In this document: one piece after another, positions 44,683 through 53,149 of the stretch
Position numbering within the stretch: position 1 is the first letter of the stretch
Layout: each line of letters opens with the position of its first letter
Origin: Burkholderia stagnalis
GTDB taxonomy: Bacteria > Pseudomonadota > Gammaproteobacteria > Burkholderiales > Burkholderiaceae
Reading direction: 5' to 3'
Length of the DNA stretch: 64,000 bases
Assembly (NCBI RefSeq): GCF_902830275.1
Contig: NZ_CADESW010000010.1
Location: 124,001 to 188,000 of the forward strand
Notes under the pieces: generated by a model
The model's input: the letters and a program-made list of their open reading frames with translations, nothing else
Told to the model about the DNA's origin: nothing
Database searches by the model: none
Made by a program: the position numbers and the translations under genes

Positions 44683-45975
44683 TCAGGCGGACAGGCCGGC
44701 CTCGCGCGCGAGCCGTTCACGATGATCGGGATGCGCGATCGCAATCATCTTCGGCACGCGCTGCGCGAGCGACAGGCCGCGCAGATCGGCGATCCCGTAT
44801 TCGGTGACGATCACGCACGCGTCGCTGCGCGGCACCGTCACCGGGCCCGACAGCTTCGTCACAATGCGACTGTGTGCGCCCGCGGTGGACGGCAGCGCCA
44901 CGATCGGCACGCCGCCGCGGCTGGCCTGCGCGGCCCGCAGAAAGTCGCCGACGCCGCCGACCGCGCCGACATACGTGCCGCCGACGACTTCCGCGTTGAC
45001 CTGCCCCGTCAGATCAACCTCCACCGCCGAATTGATCGCGGTGAAGCGCTCGATCCGGCGCAGCACGTGCGGGTTGTGCGTGTATTCGGTGCCGCGCAGT
45101 TCGAGCGCGGGATTGCGATGGGCAAAGCGGCGCACGCGCGCGGAGCCGATGATGACGCCGCCGACGGTGATGCCCGCGTCGATCGTCTTGCGCGCATTCG
45201 TCACGACGCCGGCTTCGCACAGCGCCGCGATGCCGTCGCCGATGCTGCCGGTATGCACGCCGAGGTCGCGCTTGTCGTGTAGCGCGGCCATCACCGCGTC
45301 CGGGATCGCGCCAATGCCCGTCTGCAGCGTCGCGCCGTCTTCGACGAGCGACGCGACGTGCTGCCCGATCGCCTGCTCCACGGGCCCGGGTGTCGTCGCG
45401 GCGGCATCCGGAAACGTCGTGTCCGACGCGACCAGCAAATCGATGTCGGCGGCACGCAAGAATGGGCCGCCGTAGGTCCACGGCACGTCGGGATGCACTT
45501 CGGCGACGATCGCCCGTGCGTGCTTCAGCGCTTCCACCAGATACTCGCGCGCGAGCCCGAGGCTGTAGCGGCCGTGCTCGTCCGGCGGCGACACCTGCAG
45601 CATCACGACGTCGATCCGCAACGCGCCGCTGCGGACCAGTTCCGGCAGCTGCGAATAGTGCGCGGGCAGGATGTCGAGCACGTTCGCGCGCGCCAGCTTG
45701 CGGTTGGCGCCGCTGCCGCAGTAGGCGAGGAAATCGATGGCGTCGGCATGCTCGGGCCTCAGGACGTCGGCGAGGCCGATGCCGAGAAAGACGCGAATGC
45801 GCTTGAAGCTGTGGCGCTGCGCGACCAGCGCGCGCATCAGCGTCACGGGCTCGGCGTGCGACTGGCCCCACATCACGGTGTCGCCGGGGCGAATCAGCGA
45901 GGAAAGCGCATCGCAGTCGCCGGCCTGACGGGCATCGGCCGATGCGTGCGCGGGCGCGCATGCTGGATGGTTCAT
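44683..45975 (-). CDS. Acetyl-CoA hydrolase/4-hydroxybutyrate CoA-transferase family protein
   Basis: 430 residues from the ATG at 45975, although no strong ribosome site is seen. The family's catalytic Glu is in AINSAVEVDLTGQVN, with the CoA-binding glycine segments GIGAIPDAVMAAL and GGVGDFLRAA and the C-terminal TEYGIADLRGLSLAQR. It transfers CoA between acyl groups. Regulon site 7 lies about 190 bp upstream, linking this activation step to the BVMO and Rieske genes rather than to the neighbouring acyl-CoA operon. Confidence 0.88.
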   Translation of the reverse strand: MNHPACAPAHASADARQAGDCDALSSLIRPGDTVMWGQSHAEPVTLMRALVAQRHSFKRIRVFLGIGLADVLRPEHADAIDFLAYCGSGANRKLARANVLDILPAHYSQLPELVRSGALRIDVVMLQVSPPDEHGRYSLGLAREYLVEALKHARAIVAEVHPDVPWTYGGPFLRAADIDLLVASDTTFPDAAATTPGPVEQAIGQHVASLVEDGATLQTGIGAIPDAVMAALHDKRDLGVHTGSIGDGIAALCEAGVVTNARKTIDAGITVGGVIIGSARVRRFAHRNPALELRGTEYTHNPHVLRRIERFTAINSAVEVDLTGQVNAEVVGGTYVGAVGGVGDFLRAAQASRGGVPIVALPSTAGAHSRIVTKLSGPVTVPRSDACVIVTEYGIADLRGLSLAQRVPKMIAIAHPDHRERLAREAGLSA

Positions 45976-46139
45976 GGATGGGCGAGATCGAAGGTCAGGT
46001 CGAGCGCTCCGGCATCGCATGCGCCAGCCGGAATCGTCGTCATGACGGGTTGAAGTTCGCGCGCGTCGCCATCGCGTCCCGAAGGGCGCCTGTCCGAAGC
46101 GACGACGCTAGACGGACGATGCGACAGGCATCGCCGCCC

Positions 46140-46200
46140 ATCGTGATTCGCTCACCGGGGAGCGTCAATGCGCACGCGCAGCCTGTTCCGTACGTCGGAA
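46140..46200 (-). promoter_or_regulatory. Regulon promoter site 7 (CoA transferase)
   Basis: Minus-strand dyad TTCCGACGTACGGAA (46186-46200), a perfect TTCCG-N5-CGGAA palindrome, 17 bp, TTGACG (46163-46168), 17 bp, CACGAT (46140-46145). It is divergent from site 8; the two dyads are about 75 bp apart. Confidence 0.78.
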
Positions 46201-46273
46201 CGTCTGCATCGCGCGTTTTGGTCCGGTACGCGGTGCGCGTCATGCGCGGTGCGCTCGGCGTGGCGCATCCGGC

Positions 46274-46334
46274 TTCCGAAGTACGGAATCGTCGCCTGCA
46301 CGCTATTGACGCTGCGCCCGTCGAACCGACACTG
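46274..46334 (+). promoter_or_regulatory. Regulon promoter site 8 (orphan small gene)
   Basis: Dyad TTCCGAAGTACGGAA (46274-46288), a perfect TTCCG-N5-CGGAA palindrome, 17 bp, TTGACG (46306-46311), 17 bp, ACACTG (46329-46334; weak). It reads toward the 104-residue gene at 46443 and possibly on to the porin. Confidence 0.78.
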
Positions 46335-46442
46335 TTGACGCTACCGCGTGGCGTGTCGCCGTCGAAGGCGCTGCCCTGTTCGACCGAGACGGCGCGGTGC
46401 CGGAACGAACGGGCCGACCTGGCTCATTGCAGGACTCAGACC

Positions 46443-46757
46443 ATGCAGAAGCAACGAATCGAGGATCACGGATCGAGCATGACGGTCGCGCGTGCGCGCG
46501 CGAGAGAAAACGCCAACGCGGAAGATGCCGCGCTGTGGCGATGGTTCGCCGCGCTGCTCGACGAGCGGCGGATCCGCTGGTGTCACAGCGGGCGCGGGTG
46601 GCTCGTGAGCGTCGACCATCGTCACGTCGCCACCGGCACGCAGTTCGATCAGGCGATGCGCATTGCCAAGGAAAACGTCGAGAGCAGCGGCACGCGCCGT
46701 CTCGACGCGACGTCGAAGTCCGACCGATCGCGAAGAAAGATTCACCTCGTGAAGTAA
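46443..46757 (+). CDS. Small hypothetical protein under regulon control
   Basis: 104 residues; ATG with AGGA ten bases upstream. A compact alpha/beta segment (DAALWRWFAALLDERRIRWC, then GRGWLVSVDHRHVATGTQFDQAMRIAKENV) is flanked by basic, disordered ends. There is no signal peptide or membrane segment and no family I recognise. Being the first gene after site 8, it seems to be a genuine member of the catabolic regulon, perhaps a small regulator or adaptor. Confidence 0.6.
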   Translation: MQKQRIEDHGSSMTVARARARENANAEDAALWRWFAALLDERRIRWCHSGRGWLVSVDHRHVATGTQFDQAMRIAKENVESSGTRRLDATSKSDRSRRKIHLVK

Positions 46758-46870
46758 CGACGCTTCGATCCTGCCGGCACATCGTCGCGCCATGAATCGG
46801 CACGCCCTCCCACACCTGTACGCGATCGATCTCGACCGTCATCGCGATCGAACCATCGCCCTGCGGCTTT

Positions 46871-46882
46871 ACCCTTAAGGGT
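46871..46882. promoter_or_regulatory. 12-bp perfect palindrome upstream of the porin
   Basis: ACCCTTAAGGGT in the porin upstream region, about 70 bp before the porin -35. It could bind a dimeric regulator. A single copy and no known match leave this open. Confidence 0.3.
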
Positions 46883-46949
46883 CTCCACGCTGTTCGCCAC
46901 ACATCGCGCAGCACCTCTTTCACTGCACGGAATCGGATTGCCCGATCGA

Positions 46950-46978
46950 TTGACGGTGATATCGGCCACGCATCTAAT
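46950..46978 (+). promoter_or_regulatory. Porin promoter
   Basis: TTGACG (46950-46955), 17 bp, TCTAAT (46973-46978): a good sigma-70-type promoter about 125 bp before the porin start. No regulon dyad is attached, so the porin has its own promoter. Confidence 0.6.
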
Positions 46979-47102
46979 CGATCGAACGTTGCGGCAAGCG
47001 GGTGTTCGTTGTTCAGTCAATTAGTTTTCCGGATCAATTGATTGGTCGCACCGGTCGCGACGTCACGATACGACCATTCAGAAGAAACTTTGGAGACAGT
47101 CA

Positions 47103-48284
47103 ATGAAAAGGACGATTGCGCTTTGCGCAGCGGTGGGTTGCGTCGGCGGTACGGCACATGCGCAGAGCAGCGTGCAGTTGTACGGGATTATCGACGAAGG
47201 GGTCAACTACGTCAGCAACGCGTCCGGCCATCATTTGTATAGCCTCGCGAGCGGCGTGCTGAACGGCAGCCGCTGGGGGCTGCGCGTGAAGGAGGACCTC
47301 GGCGGCGGCTACGGCGCGCTCGCGGTGCTGGAGAACGGCTTCGATCTCAATACCGGCAAGCTCGGCCAGGGCGGCCTCGAATTCGGCCGGCAAGCGTATG
47401 TCGGCCTGTCCGGCCCGTACGGCACCGTCACGCTCGGCCGTCAGTACGATTCCGTCGTCGATTCGGTCGGCCTGCTCGAAGCGGGCGATCAGTGGGGCGG
47501 CTATCTCGCCGCCCACCCGTCCGACAACGACAACTTCAACAACACCAATCGCGTCAACAACGCGATCAAGTACACGAGCCCGGTCTTTCACGGCTTGACG
47601 GCGACCGCGCTGTACTCGCTGGGCGGCGTGTCGGGGCATACGGGCCGCAACCAGATCTGGTCGGCCGGCGCCAGCTACACGAACGGCCCGCTGTCGATGG
47701 GCGCGGGCTACCTCAACGTGCGCAACCCGAACACGTCGTTCTATGGCGCGGGCGGGACCGTCGCCGCGACCGTCAACGGCGTACCGGGCTCGAACTTCGG
47801 CGCGTCGCCGATCATTTCGGGTTATGCGTCGGCTCATACGTTGCAGGTGATCGGCACGGGCGCGGCCTACACGATCGGCTCACTGACGGTCGGCGCGACC
47901 TATTCGAACACGCAGTTCCGCCATCTCGGCGATACCACGTCGGGCCCCGTGCCGGCCGGCGGTATCAGCGGCACCGCGAAGTTCAACAATGCCGAACTGA
48001 ACGTGAAATACCAGATCACGCCGGCCTTCGTCGTCGGCGCGAACTACGTGTACACGAAGAACAGCGGGGCCGATGCGACCGGCGGTGCACACTACAACCA
48101 GGCATCGTTCGGCGCCGACTACTTCCTGTCGAAACGCACGGACGTCTACCTCGTCGGCACCTATCAGCGCGCGAGCGGGACCGATTCGACCGGACGCAGC
48201 GCGGTCGCGTCGATCAACCAGCTGACGCCGTCGACCTCCAATCATCAGATCGCGCTGCGCGTCGCGATGCGGCACAAGTTCTGA
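47103..48284 (+). CDS. Outer-membrane general porin (porin_4 family)
   Basis: 393 residues. Cleavable signal peptide of about 20 residues ending AHA-QS, then SSVQLYGIIDEGVNYVSN, the classic start of Burkholderia/Neisseria trimeric porins. Alternating strands fit a 16-strand barrel, and the last residue is Phe (RVAMRHKF), needed for outer-membrane insertion. It would let small hydrophilic or anionic substrates enter the periplasm, feeding the inner-membrane carrier. It is followed by strong terminator hairpins. Confidence 0.93.
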   Translation: MKRTIALCAAVGCVGGTAHAQSSVQLYGIIDEGVNYVSNASGHHLYSLASGVLNGSRWGLRVKEDLGGGYGALAVLENGFDLNTGKLGQGGLEFGRQAYVGLSGPYGTVTLGRQYDSVVDSVGLLEAGDQWGGYLAAHPSDNDNFNNTNRVNNAIKYTSPVFHGLTATALYSLGGVSGHTGRNQIWSAGASYTNGPLSMGAGYLNVRNPNTSFYGAGGTVAATVNGVPGSNFGASPIISGYASAHTLQVIGTGAAYTIGSLTVGATYSNTQFRHLGDTTSGPVPAGGISGTAKFNNAELNVKYQITPAFVVGANYVYTKNSGADATGGAHYNQASFGADYFLSKRTDVYLVGTYQRASGTDSTGRSAVASINQLTPSTSNHQIALRVAMRHKF

Positions 48285-48291
48285 TGCGCCG

Positions 48292-48381
48292 CGACGACTT
48301 CGGTCGTCGTATCGAAGCGTCGCGCCGCACGCATCCGCCGGAGACCTCGCGGTGGATGCGTGCGGCGCGTCCGCCTTTCGT
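48292..48381. terminator. Double hairpin between convergent porin and reductase genes
   Basis: First hairpin: CGACGAC (48292-48298), TTCG loop, GTCGTCG (48303-48309). Second: a perfect 16-bp stem CGCGCCGCACGCATCC (48321-48336) with its complement at 48354-48369 and a 17-nt loop, followed by CCTTTCGTTT. Located between two convergent stop codons, it can serve both directions. Confidence 0.75.
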
Positions 48382-48428
48382 TTACCGCGACGGCGCCCCG
48401 CAATCGGCCGGCGCAGCCGGCTCGCCCG

Positions 48429-49391
48429 CTACAGATCCAGCACCAGCCGCGCCGATTTCGAGCGGGAGCAGCACGGCATGAACTGATCGTTCGCTGCGCG
48501 CTCCTCGGCTGTGAGGCAATGGTCGAAATGCTCGGGCTCACCCGCGAGCACGCGCGTCGCGCAGGTTCCGCACAGGCCCTGCTCGCACGAGGTCTCGATC
48601 TCGATGCCGGCTTTCGCGAGCGCCCGCACGACCGATTCGTGCTTCTCGACGACGATCACGCGGCCCGAACTCGCGATCTGCACTTCGAACCGGCCGTCGT
48701 GTTCCGTTTGCCGCGCTTCGGCCGCGAAAAACTCGTAATGCAGTTGCGCTTCCGGCCATCCGTTCGCACGCGCGGTCGTCAGCACGGCATCCATGAAGCC
48801 CTTCGGTCCGCATACATACAGATGCGTGCCGGGTTCGGGAACGGCGAGTCGCGCCGCGATATCGAAGCGCTGCTCGGCGGCTTCGTCGTCGAAATGAAAC
48901 TGCGCGCGGCCCGCATAGGGCGCGCGCGCGATGTGGTCGAGAAACGCCGTGCGCGTGCGCGACCGCGTGCAGTAATGCATGTCGAACGACGCGTCGATGC
49001 GCGCGAGCCGTTCCGCCATGCAGAGGATCGGCGTCACGCCGATGCCGCCTGCGAGCAGCAGGCTGTGCTTCGCGTCATGCGCGAGCGGGAAATGGTTCTT
49101 CGGCGCGCTGATCGTCAGCGTGTCGCCGATCTTCACGCGATCGTGCATGCCGGCCGACCCGCCGCGCGAGTTCGGATCGCGCAGCACGGCAATCCGGTAT
49201 CGGTGGCTTTCGTCGGGTGCATTGCACAGCGAGTACTGGCGCGTCGGGCCGCCGGGCACGGCCACGTCGATATGCGCGCCGGCCGAGAACGGCGGCAGCG
49301 GCCGGCCGTCCGCGCGAACCAGCTCGAAACTGCAGATGTCGGCGGCTTCGTCGTGCCTCGCCGCGACGCGGACCGTCAGTCCGTCGATCAT
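48429..49391 (-). CDS. Phthalate-dioxygenase-reductase-type electron transfer protein (VanB-like)
   Basis: 320 residues. FMN/FAD-binding barrel with RQYSLCN, NAD-binding GGIGVTP and a C-terminal plant-type 2Fe-2S ferredoxin with C269, C274, C277 and C307. It passes electrons from NADH to a Rieske oxygenase; the only such oxygenase in the window is at 53150-54394, more than 4 kb away. Regulon site 9 upstream has the best promoter of the set (TTGACA-17-TGTAAT), and site 10 precedes the Rieske operon, so both halves are probably co-regulated. Confidence 0.9.
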   Translation of the reverse strand: MIDGLTVRVAARHDEAADICSFELVRADGRPLPPFSAGAHIDVAVPGGPTRQYSLCNAPDESHRYRIAVLRDPNSRGGSAGMHDRVKIGDTLTISAPKNHFPLAHDAKHSLLLAGGIGVTPILCMAERLARIDASFDMHYCTRSRTRTAFLDHIARAPYAGRAQFHFDDEAAEQRFDIAARLAVPEPGTHLYVCGPKGFMDAVLTTARANGWPEAQLHYEFFAAEARQTEHDGRFEVQIASSGRVIVVEKHESVVRALAKAGIEIETSCEQGLCGTCATRVLAGEPEHFDHCLTAEERAANDQFMPCCSRSKSARLVLDL

Positions 49392-49421
49392 GTTCGTCCC
49401 CTCCTCCCTTCGATGGGGGCG

Positions 49422-49482
49422 ATTACAGGGGCGAGGCCGACGTGTGTCAATTCGGCGCGTTTCGACGTTCCGTACTTCGGGG
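49422..49482 (-). promoter_or_regulatory. Regulon promoter site 9 (Rieske reductase)
   Basis: Minus-strand dyad CCCCGAAGTACGGAA (49468-49482), 17 bp, TTGACA (49445-49450), 17 bp, TGTAAT (49422-49427). This is a near-consensus promoter; the left arm of the dyad is the weakest part. Confidence 0.78.
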
Positions 49483-49765
49483 AACCGAACGGCTCGCGAC
49501 CAGCGATGCGTCCGGGGGCATACGCACTCACGCGTGTGCCGGTCCGAGCGCCCGCGGCCAAGTCACGCGCAGACAACGCGATTCCGTACGATCGCGCAAC
49601 AAATGCGAACGCTGCAGCATGGTCCGTGCGACGGCGGCTGCTTAAGATCGGCACGCGACGCCTTCCGCCGGCGCTGCGCTGGCCGCTTGCCGTTTGCGGC
49701 TCGCTGCACGGAACGAACGATCGCGACGCGCCGACAGAATCGACCCAACAAGGCAAGGAGACATC

Positions 49766-50560
49766 ATGCAGATCACGCTGGACGGCAAGCTTGCCGTCGT
49801 AACGGGCGCCGCGCAGGGCATCGGCCATGCGATCGCGAAGCGGCTCGCGCAGTGCGGCGCCGAGGTCGTCGTCAACGATCTCGACGAGCGACGGATCGCC
49901 GCCGCCGTCGACGCGATCCGGGCCGCGATTCCCGGCGCAGCGGTGCGCGGCGCGGCCGCCGACCTGTCGTCGGCCGCCGGCTGCAATCGCCTCGTCGAAC
50001 AGGTGCCACACTGCGACATCCTCGTGAACAACGCGGCGATCTACGAGACCGCCGATTTCTTCGAGATCCCGGACGCAACCTGGCAGAAGTATTTCGAGCT
50101 CAACATCATGTCGGGCGTCCGGCTGTCGCGGGCTTACCTGCCGAACATGGGCGCGCGCGACTGGGGACGCGTCGTGTTCATCAGCTCCGAGTGCGGGATC
50201 AGCACGCCGCCCGACATGCTGCATTACGCGGTGACCAAGACGGCACTGCTCGGCCTGTCGCGCGGCCTCGCGAAACGCATGTCGGGCACCGGCGTCACGG
50301 TGAACGCGGTCCTGCCAGGCCCGACGCTCAGCGAAGGCGTCGTGGATTTCCTCGAAGCGGAGATCCGCCGCACCGGCAAGACGATCGAGGAACAAGGCGC
50401 GGAACTCGTCAAGGCGCTGCGTCCGTCGTCGATCACGCGGCGCTTCGCGTCGGTCGACGAAGTGGCGAACCTCGTGCTCTACACGTGCTCGCCGCTCGCG
50501 TCGGCGACGACGGGCGCCGCGCTGCGGGCGGACGGCGGCGTTGCCGACACGCCGATCTGA
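49766..50560 (+). CDS. Short-chain dehydrogenase/reductase (SDR)
   Basis: 264 residues from the ATG at 49766 (AAGGAG upstream). TGAAQGIG at 13-20, NNAA at 88-91 (variant of NNAG), S141, Y154 and K158. D38-D40 in NDLD suggests NAD. An aldehyde dehydrogenase gene follows after 120 bp, so the pair may oxidise an alcohol via ketone/aldehyde to acid. No complete regulon dyad lies upstream; only a half-site near 49582. Confidence 0.9.
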   Translation: MQITLDGKLAVVTGAAQGIGHAIAKRLAQCGAEVVVNDLDERRIAAAVDAIRAAIPGAAVRGAAADLSSAAGCNRLVEQVPHCDILVNNAAIYETADFFEIPDATWQKYFELNIMSGVRLSRAYLPNMGARDWGRVVFISSECGISTPPDMLHYAVTKTALLGLSRGLAKRMSGTGVTVNAVLPGPTLSEGVVDFLEAEIRRTGKTIEEQGAELVKALRPSSITRRFASVDEVANLVLYTCSPLASATTGAALRADGGVADTPI

Positions 50561-50680
50561 GCGGCGGGCAGCCGTTGCGGCTGCTCAAGAACGGGCACGA
50601 CGCACGCGCGACCGCAACGCCATCGCGCCGCACGCCCTGCACGCTTACACGAACCACGCACGACCTGACCGGAGTACCGA

Positions 50681-52192
50681 ATGTCGAACGCTTCACAACA
50701 CGCGACGACCGATGACACCTCCTTGCGCCGCTACGAGCACCTCTATATCGACGGCGCCTGGGTGAAGCCGATCGACGGCGAACTGGTCGAAAGCATCGAT
50801 CCGGCCACCGGCCGGCCCTGGGCGATCGCGCCGATGGGCGGCCCGCAGGACATCGATCGCGCCGTCGCCGCGGCGCGCGCCGCCTTCGGCCCGTGGCGCC
50901 GCACGCCGGGACACGAACGCGCGGCGCTGCTGCGGCGCCTCGCGGAGCGCTTCAGCGCGGCGGTCCCCGAACTGGCAATCATCGAATCGCGCGACAACGG
51001 CAATCTCGTGCGCGAGCATCGCGCGAGTCTGACGGCGCAGGTGCAGTGGTATCAGTGGTTCGCGTCGCTGGCGGACAAGGCGCAAGGCACGACCATCCCG
51101 ATCGACGACAGCGTCCATGCATTCACGACGCGCGTGCCGATCGGCGTGGTGGGCGCGATCATCCCGTGGAATGCGCCGCTGCTAGCCACCTGCCTGAAGA
51201 TCGGCGCCGCACTCGCGGCCGGCTGCACGGTCGTCGTCAAGCCCGCCGAGCAAACGCCCGTGTCGGCGCTCGAGCTTGCGCGCCTCGTCCACGAAGCGGG
51301 CTTTCCGCCGGGCGTGTTCAACGTCGTGCCCGGTTACGGGCGCACGGCTGGCGCGCGTCTGGTCCAGCATCCAGATGTCGACAAGATCTCGTTCACGGGC
51401 GCGAGTCAGACCGCCAAACAAATGGTTCGCGACGGCGCCGACAACCTGAAGCGCTTCACGTTCGAACTCGGCGGCAAGGCGCCGCATATCCTGTTCGCGG
51501 ACGCCGACCTCGACAACGCGATCAACGCCGCCACCGCATCGGCATGGCGGCTGACCGGGCAAAGCTGCGCGCTCGGCTCGCGCGTACTCGTCGAGCGGTC
51601 GATCTACGATCGCGTCGTCGACGCGTTCTGCGCACGCGCGAAGTCGGTGCGCGTCGGCATGCCGTCGGTCGACACGAATCACATGGGCCCGCAGTCGCAT
51701 CAGGCGCAGTTGGACAAGACTCTGTCGTACATTGAGATCGGCAAGCAGGACGGCGCGGAACTCGTCGCCGGCGGCCATCGTATCGCTACGCCCGAACTCG
51801 CGGCCGGCTATTTCGTCGAGCCGACCGTGTTCGCCGGCGTCACGAACCGCATGCGCGTCGCGCGCGACGAGATCTTCGGCCCGGTGGCCTCGCTGATTCC
51901 GTTCGATGGCGAAGACGAGGCCGTCGCGATCGCGAACGACACACCCTACGGGTTGACGGCAGGCTTGTGGACGCGCGACGTCGGCCGCGCGCATCGCGTG
52001 TCCAGCCGTATCGACGCGGGCATGGTGTGGGTCAATACCTACTCGTTCCTGCGGTGGTCGACGCCGTACGGCGGTTTCAAGGCCAGCGGCTGGGGTCGCG
52101 AATACGGGATCGACGCGCTTGCCCCTTATCTGGAAACCCGCACGACGGTGATCAGTACCACCGGGCAGTTTCCGAACCTGTATACGGACTGA
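50681..52192 (+). CDS. NAD(P)-dependent aldehyde dehydrogenase
   Basis: 503 residues. All catalytic elements are present: N164 (PWNAP), K187 (VVKPAEQTP), E262 (FELGGKAP) and nucleophile C296 (GQSCALGS). The protein is a class 1/2-like cytosolic enzyme oxidising an aldehyde to its acid. It lies downstream of the SDR on the same strand and converges with the racemase-like gene at 52273. Confidence 0.92.
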   Translation: MSNASQHATTDDTSLRRYEHLYIDGAWVKPIDGELVESIDPATGRPWAIAPMGGPQDIDRAVAAARAAFGPWRRTPGHERAALLRRLAERFSAAVPELAIIESRDNGNLVREHRASLTAQVQWYQWFASLADKAQGTTIPIDDSVHAFTTRVPIGVVGAIIPWNAPLLATCLKIGAALAAGCTVVVKPAEQTPVSALELARLVHEAGFPPGVFNVVPGYGRTAGARLVQHPDVDKISFTGASQTAKQMVRDGADNLKRFTFELGGKAPHILFADADLDNAINAATASAWRLTGQSCALGSRVLVERSIYDRVVDAFCARAKSVRVGMPSVDTNHMGPQSHQAQLDKTLSYIEIGKQDGAELVAGGHRIATPELAAGYFVEPTVFAGVTNRMRVARDEIFGPVASLIPFDGEDEAVAIANDTPYGLTAGLWTRDVGRAHRVSSRIDAGMVWVNTYSFLRWSTPYGGFKASGWGREYGIDALAPYLETRTTVISTTGQFPNLYTD

Positions 52193-52272
52193 ACGGGTGA
52201 TGTTTCGGCGATGCGCGGACTCACCGTCGGCGCATCGCTTTGGCGCCACCCGTTCGGATCACCGCCCCCGCC

Positions 52273-53103
52273 TCACGCGACGAGTTTCTTCCCCATCGCC
52301 TGAAGTTCCTCGAGGATATGAGCCGGCGTTGTTCGATACGCGCCGATCACGGCCTCCGACTTGGTCAGGCCGAGGCTTCGGCGCAGGTCGACCATCGCTT
52401 CGGCCAATTTCACCATCGCCGCCGGCCCCATGATGACCGGCACGCCCGTATCGCGCACCTCGCGATAGCCGGCCAGCCCCAGCAACGCGCCGCCGGGGTT
52501 GCAGCCGCACAGAACGGTATCGGCACCGTCGCGCACGCAGGCCTGGGCCGCCTCGTCGAACGTCTCGATCCAGCGCTCGGGCCGCCCCTTCGCCGCGTCG
52601 ACGATCGCCAGCCAGCACGACGGATCGAGCGCGCGCACCGGCCGGTCGCGAATCGCGCGATCCGTCCAGCCGTGCTGGCGGATATGCGCTTCGAACGGCT
52701 CGATGAACGACGGCGCGATCGTCACCCAGGCGAACCGCTTGCCGACCAGCTGCGCCATCAGCATCGTCGATTCCGCTCCGCCAAGTACCGGCATCCTGAC
52801 CGTCTGCCGGCATTCCTGCGAATATGCGTCGATGATGCAGACGCCGGCCAGCGCCGCATCGAATCCTTCCCGCTCGGCATCGACGACGCGGTTGACGACC
52901 TGCACCTTCGTGACCGCGCGCGGGTAGATCAGGTTGTTCGCAAACGAATGCGGCGCATCCTCCATGTAGCGCAGCGTGATCTCGGTATCGGGCCGGGCAA
53001 CCTGATGCGCAAACTTCAGCATCGCCGCGTAGGTTTCGGTAACGCCCTCGAAGTCCGCATCGTTTGAGCGGTTTTCGGCCTGCCACAGTATTCTCATTCC
53101 CAT
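52273..53103 (-). CDS. Asp/Glu/hydantoin racemase-family protein
   Basis: 276 residues from the ATG at 53103 (GGAGGGG upstream). The family's two-domain layout shows in AALAGVCIIDAYSQECR and DTVLCGCNPGGALLGLAG; the second cysteine is kept (LCGC), while the first catalytic position reads GVCIIDA. Members racemise amino acids, hydantoins or act as maleate isomerase-like enzymes. It is the last gene of the AraC-SnoaL-hypothetical-Rieske operon, 46 bp after the Rieske gene. A hydantoin link would fit the broken hyuA gene nearby but is speculative. Confidence 0.78.
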   Translation of the reverse strand: MGMRILWQAENRSNDADFEGVTETYAAMLKFAHQVARPDTEITLRYMEDAPHSFANNLIYPRAVTKVQVVNRVVDAEREGFDAALAGVCIIDAYSQECRQTVRMPVLGGAESTMLMAQLVGKRFAWVTIAPSFIEPFEAHIRQHGWTDRAIRDRPVRALDPSCWLAIVDAAKGRPERWIETFDEAAQACVRDGADTVLCGCNPGGALLGLAGYREVRDTGVPVIMGPAAMVKLAEAMVDLRRSLGLTKSEAVIGAYRTTPAHILEELQAMGKKLVA

Positions 53104-53149
53104 CGTTCCCCTCCTTTTCACCGCACTGGACAGCTGAAATCCGGCCGAC

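Noticed and set aside
49574..49600. TTCCGTACGATCGC, an apparent eleventh regulon site upstream of the SDR-ALDH genes
   Set aside because: Only the GTACGGAA half is present; the left arm is missing and no TTGAC lies 17 bp away in the required direction.
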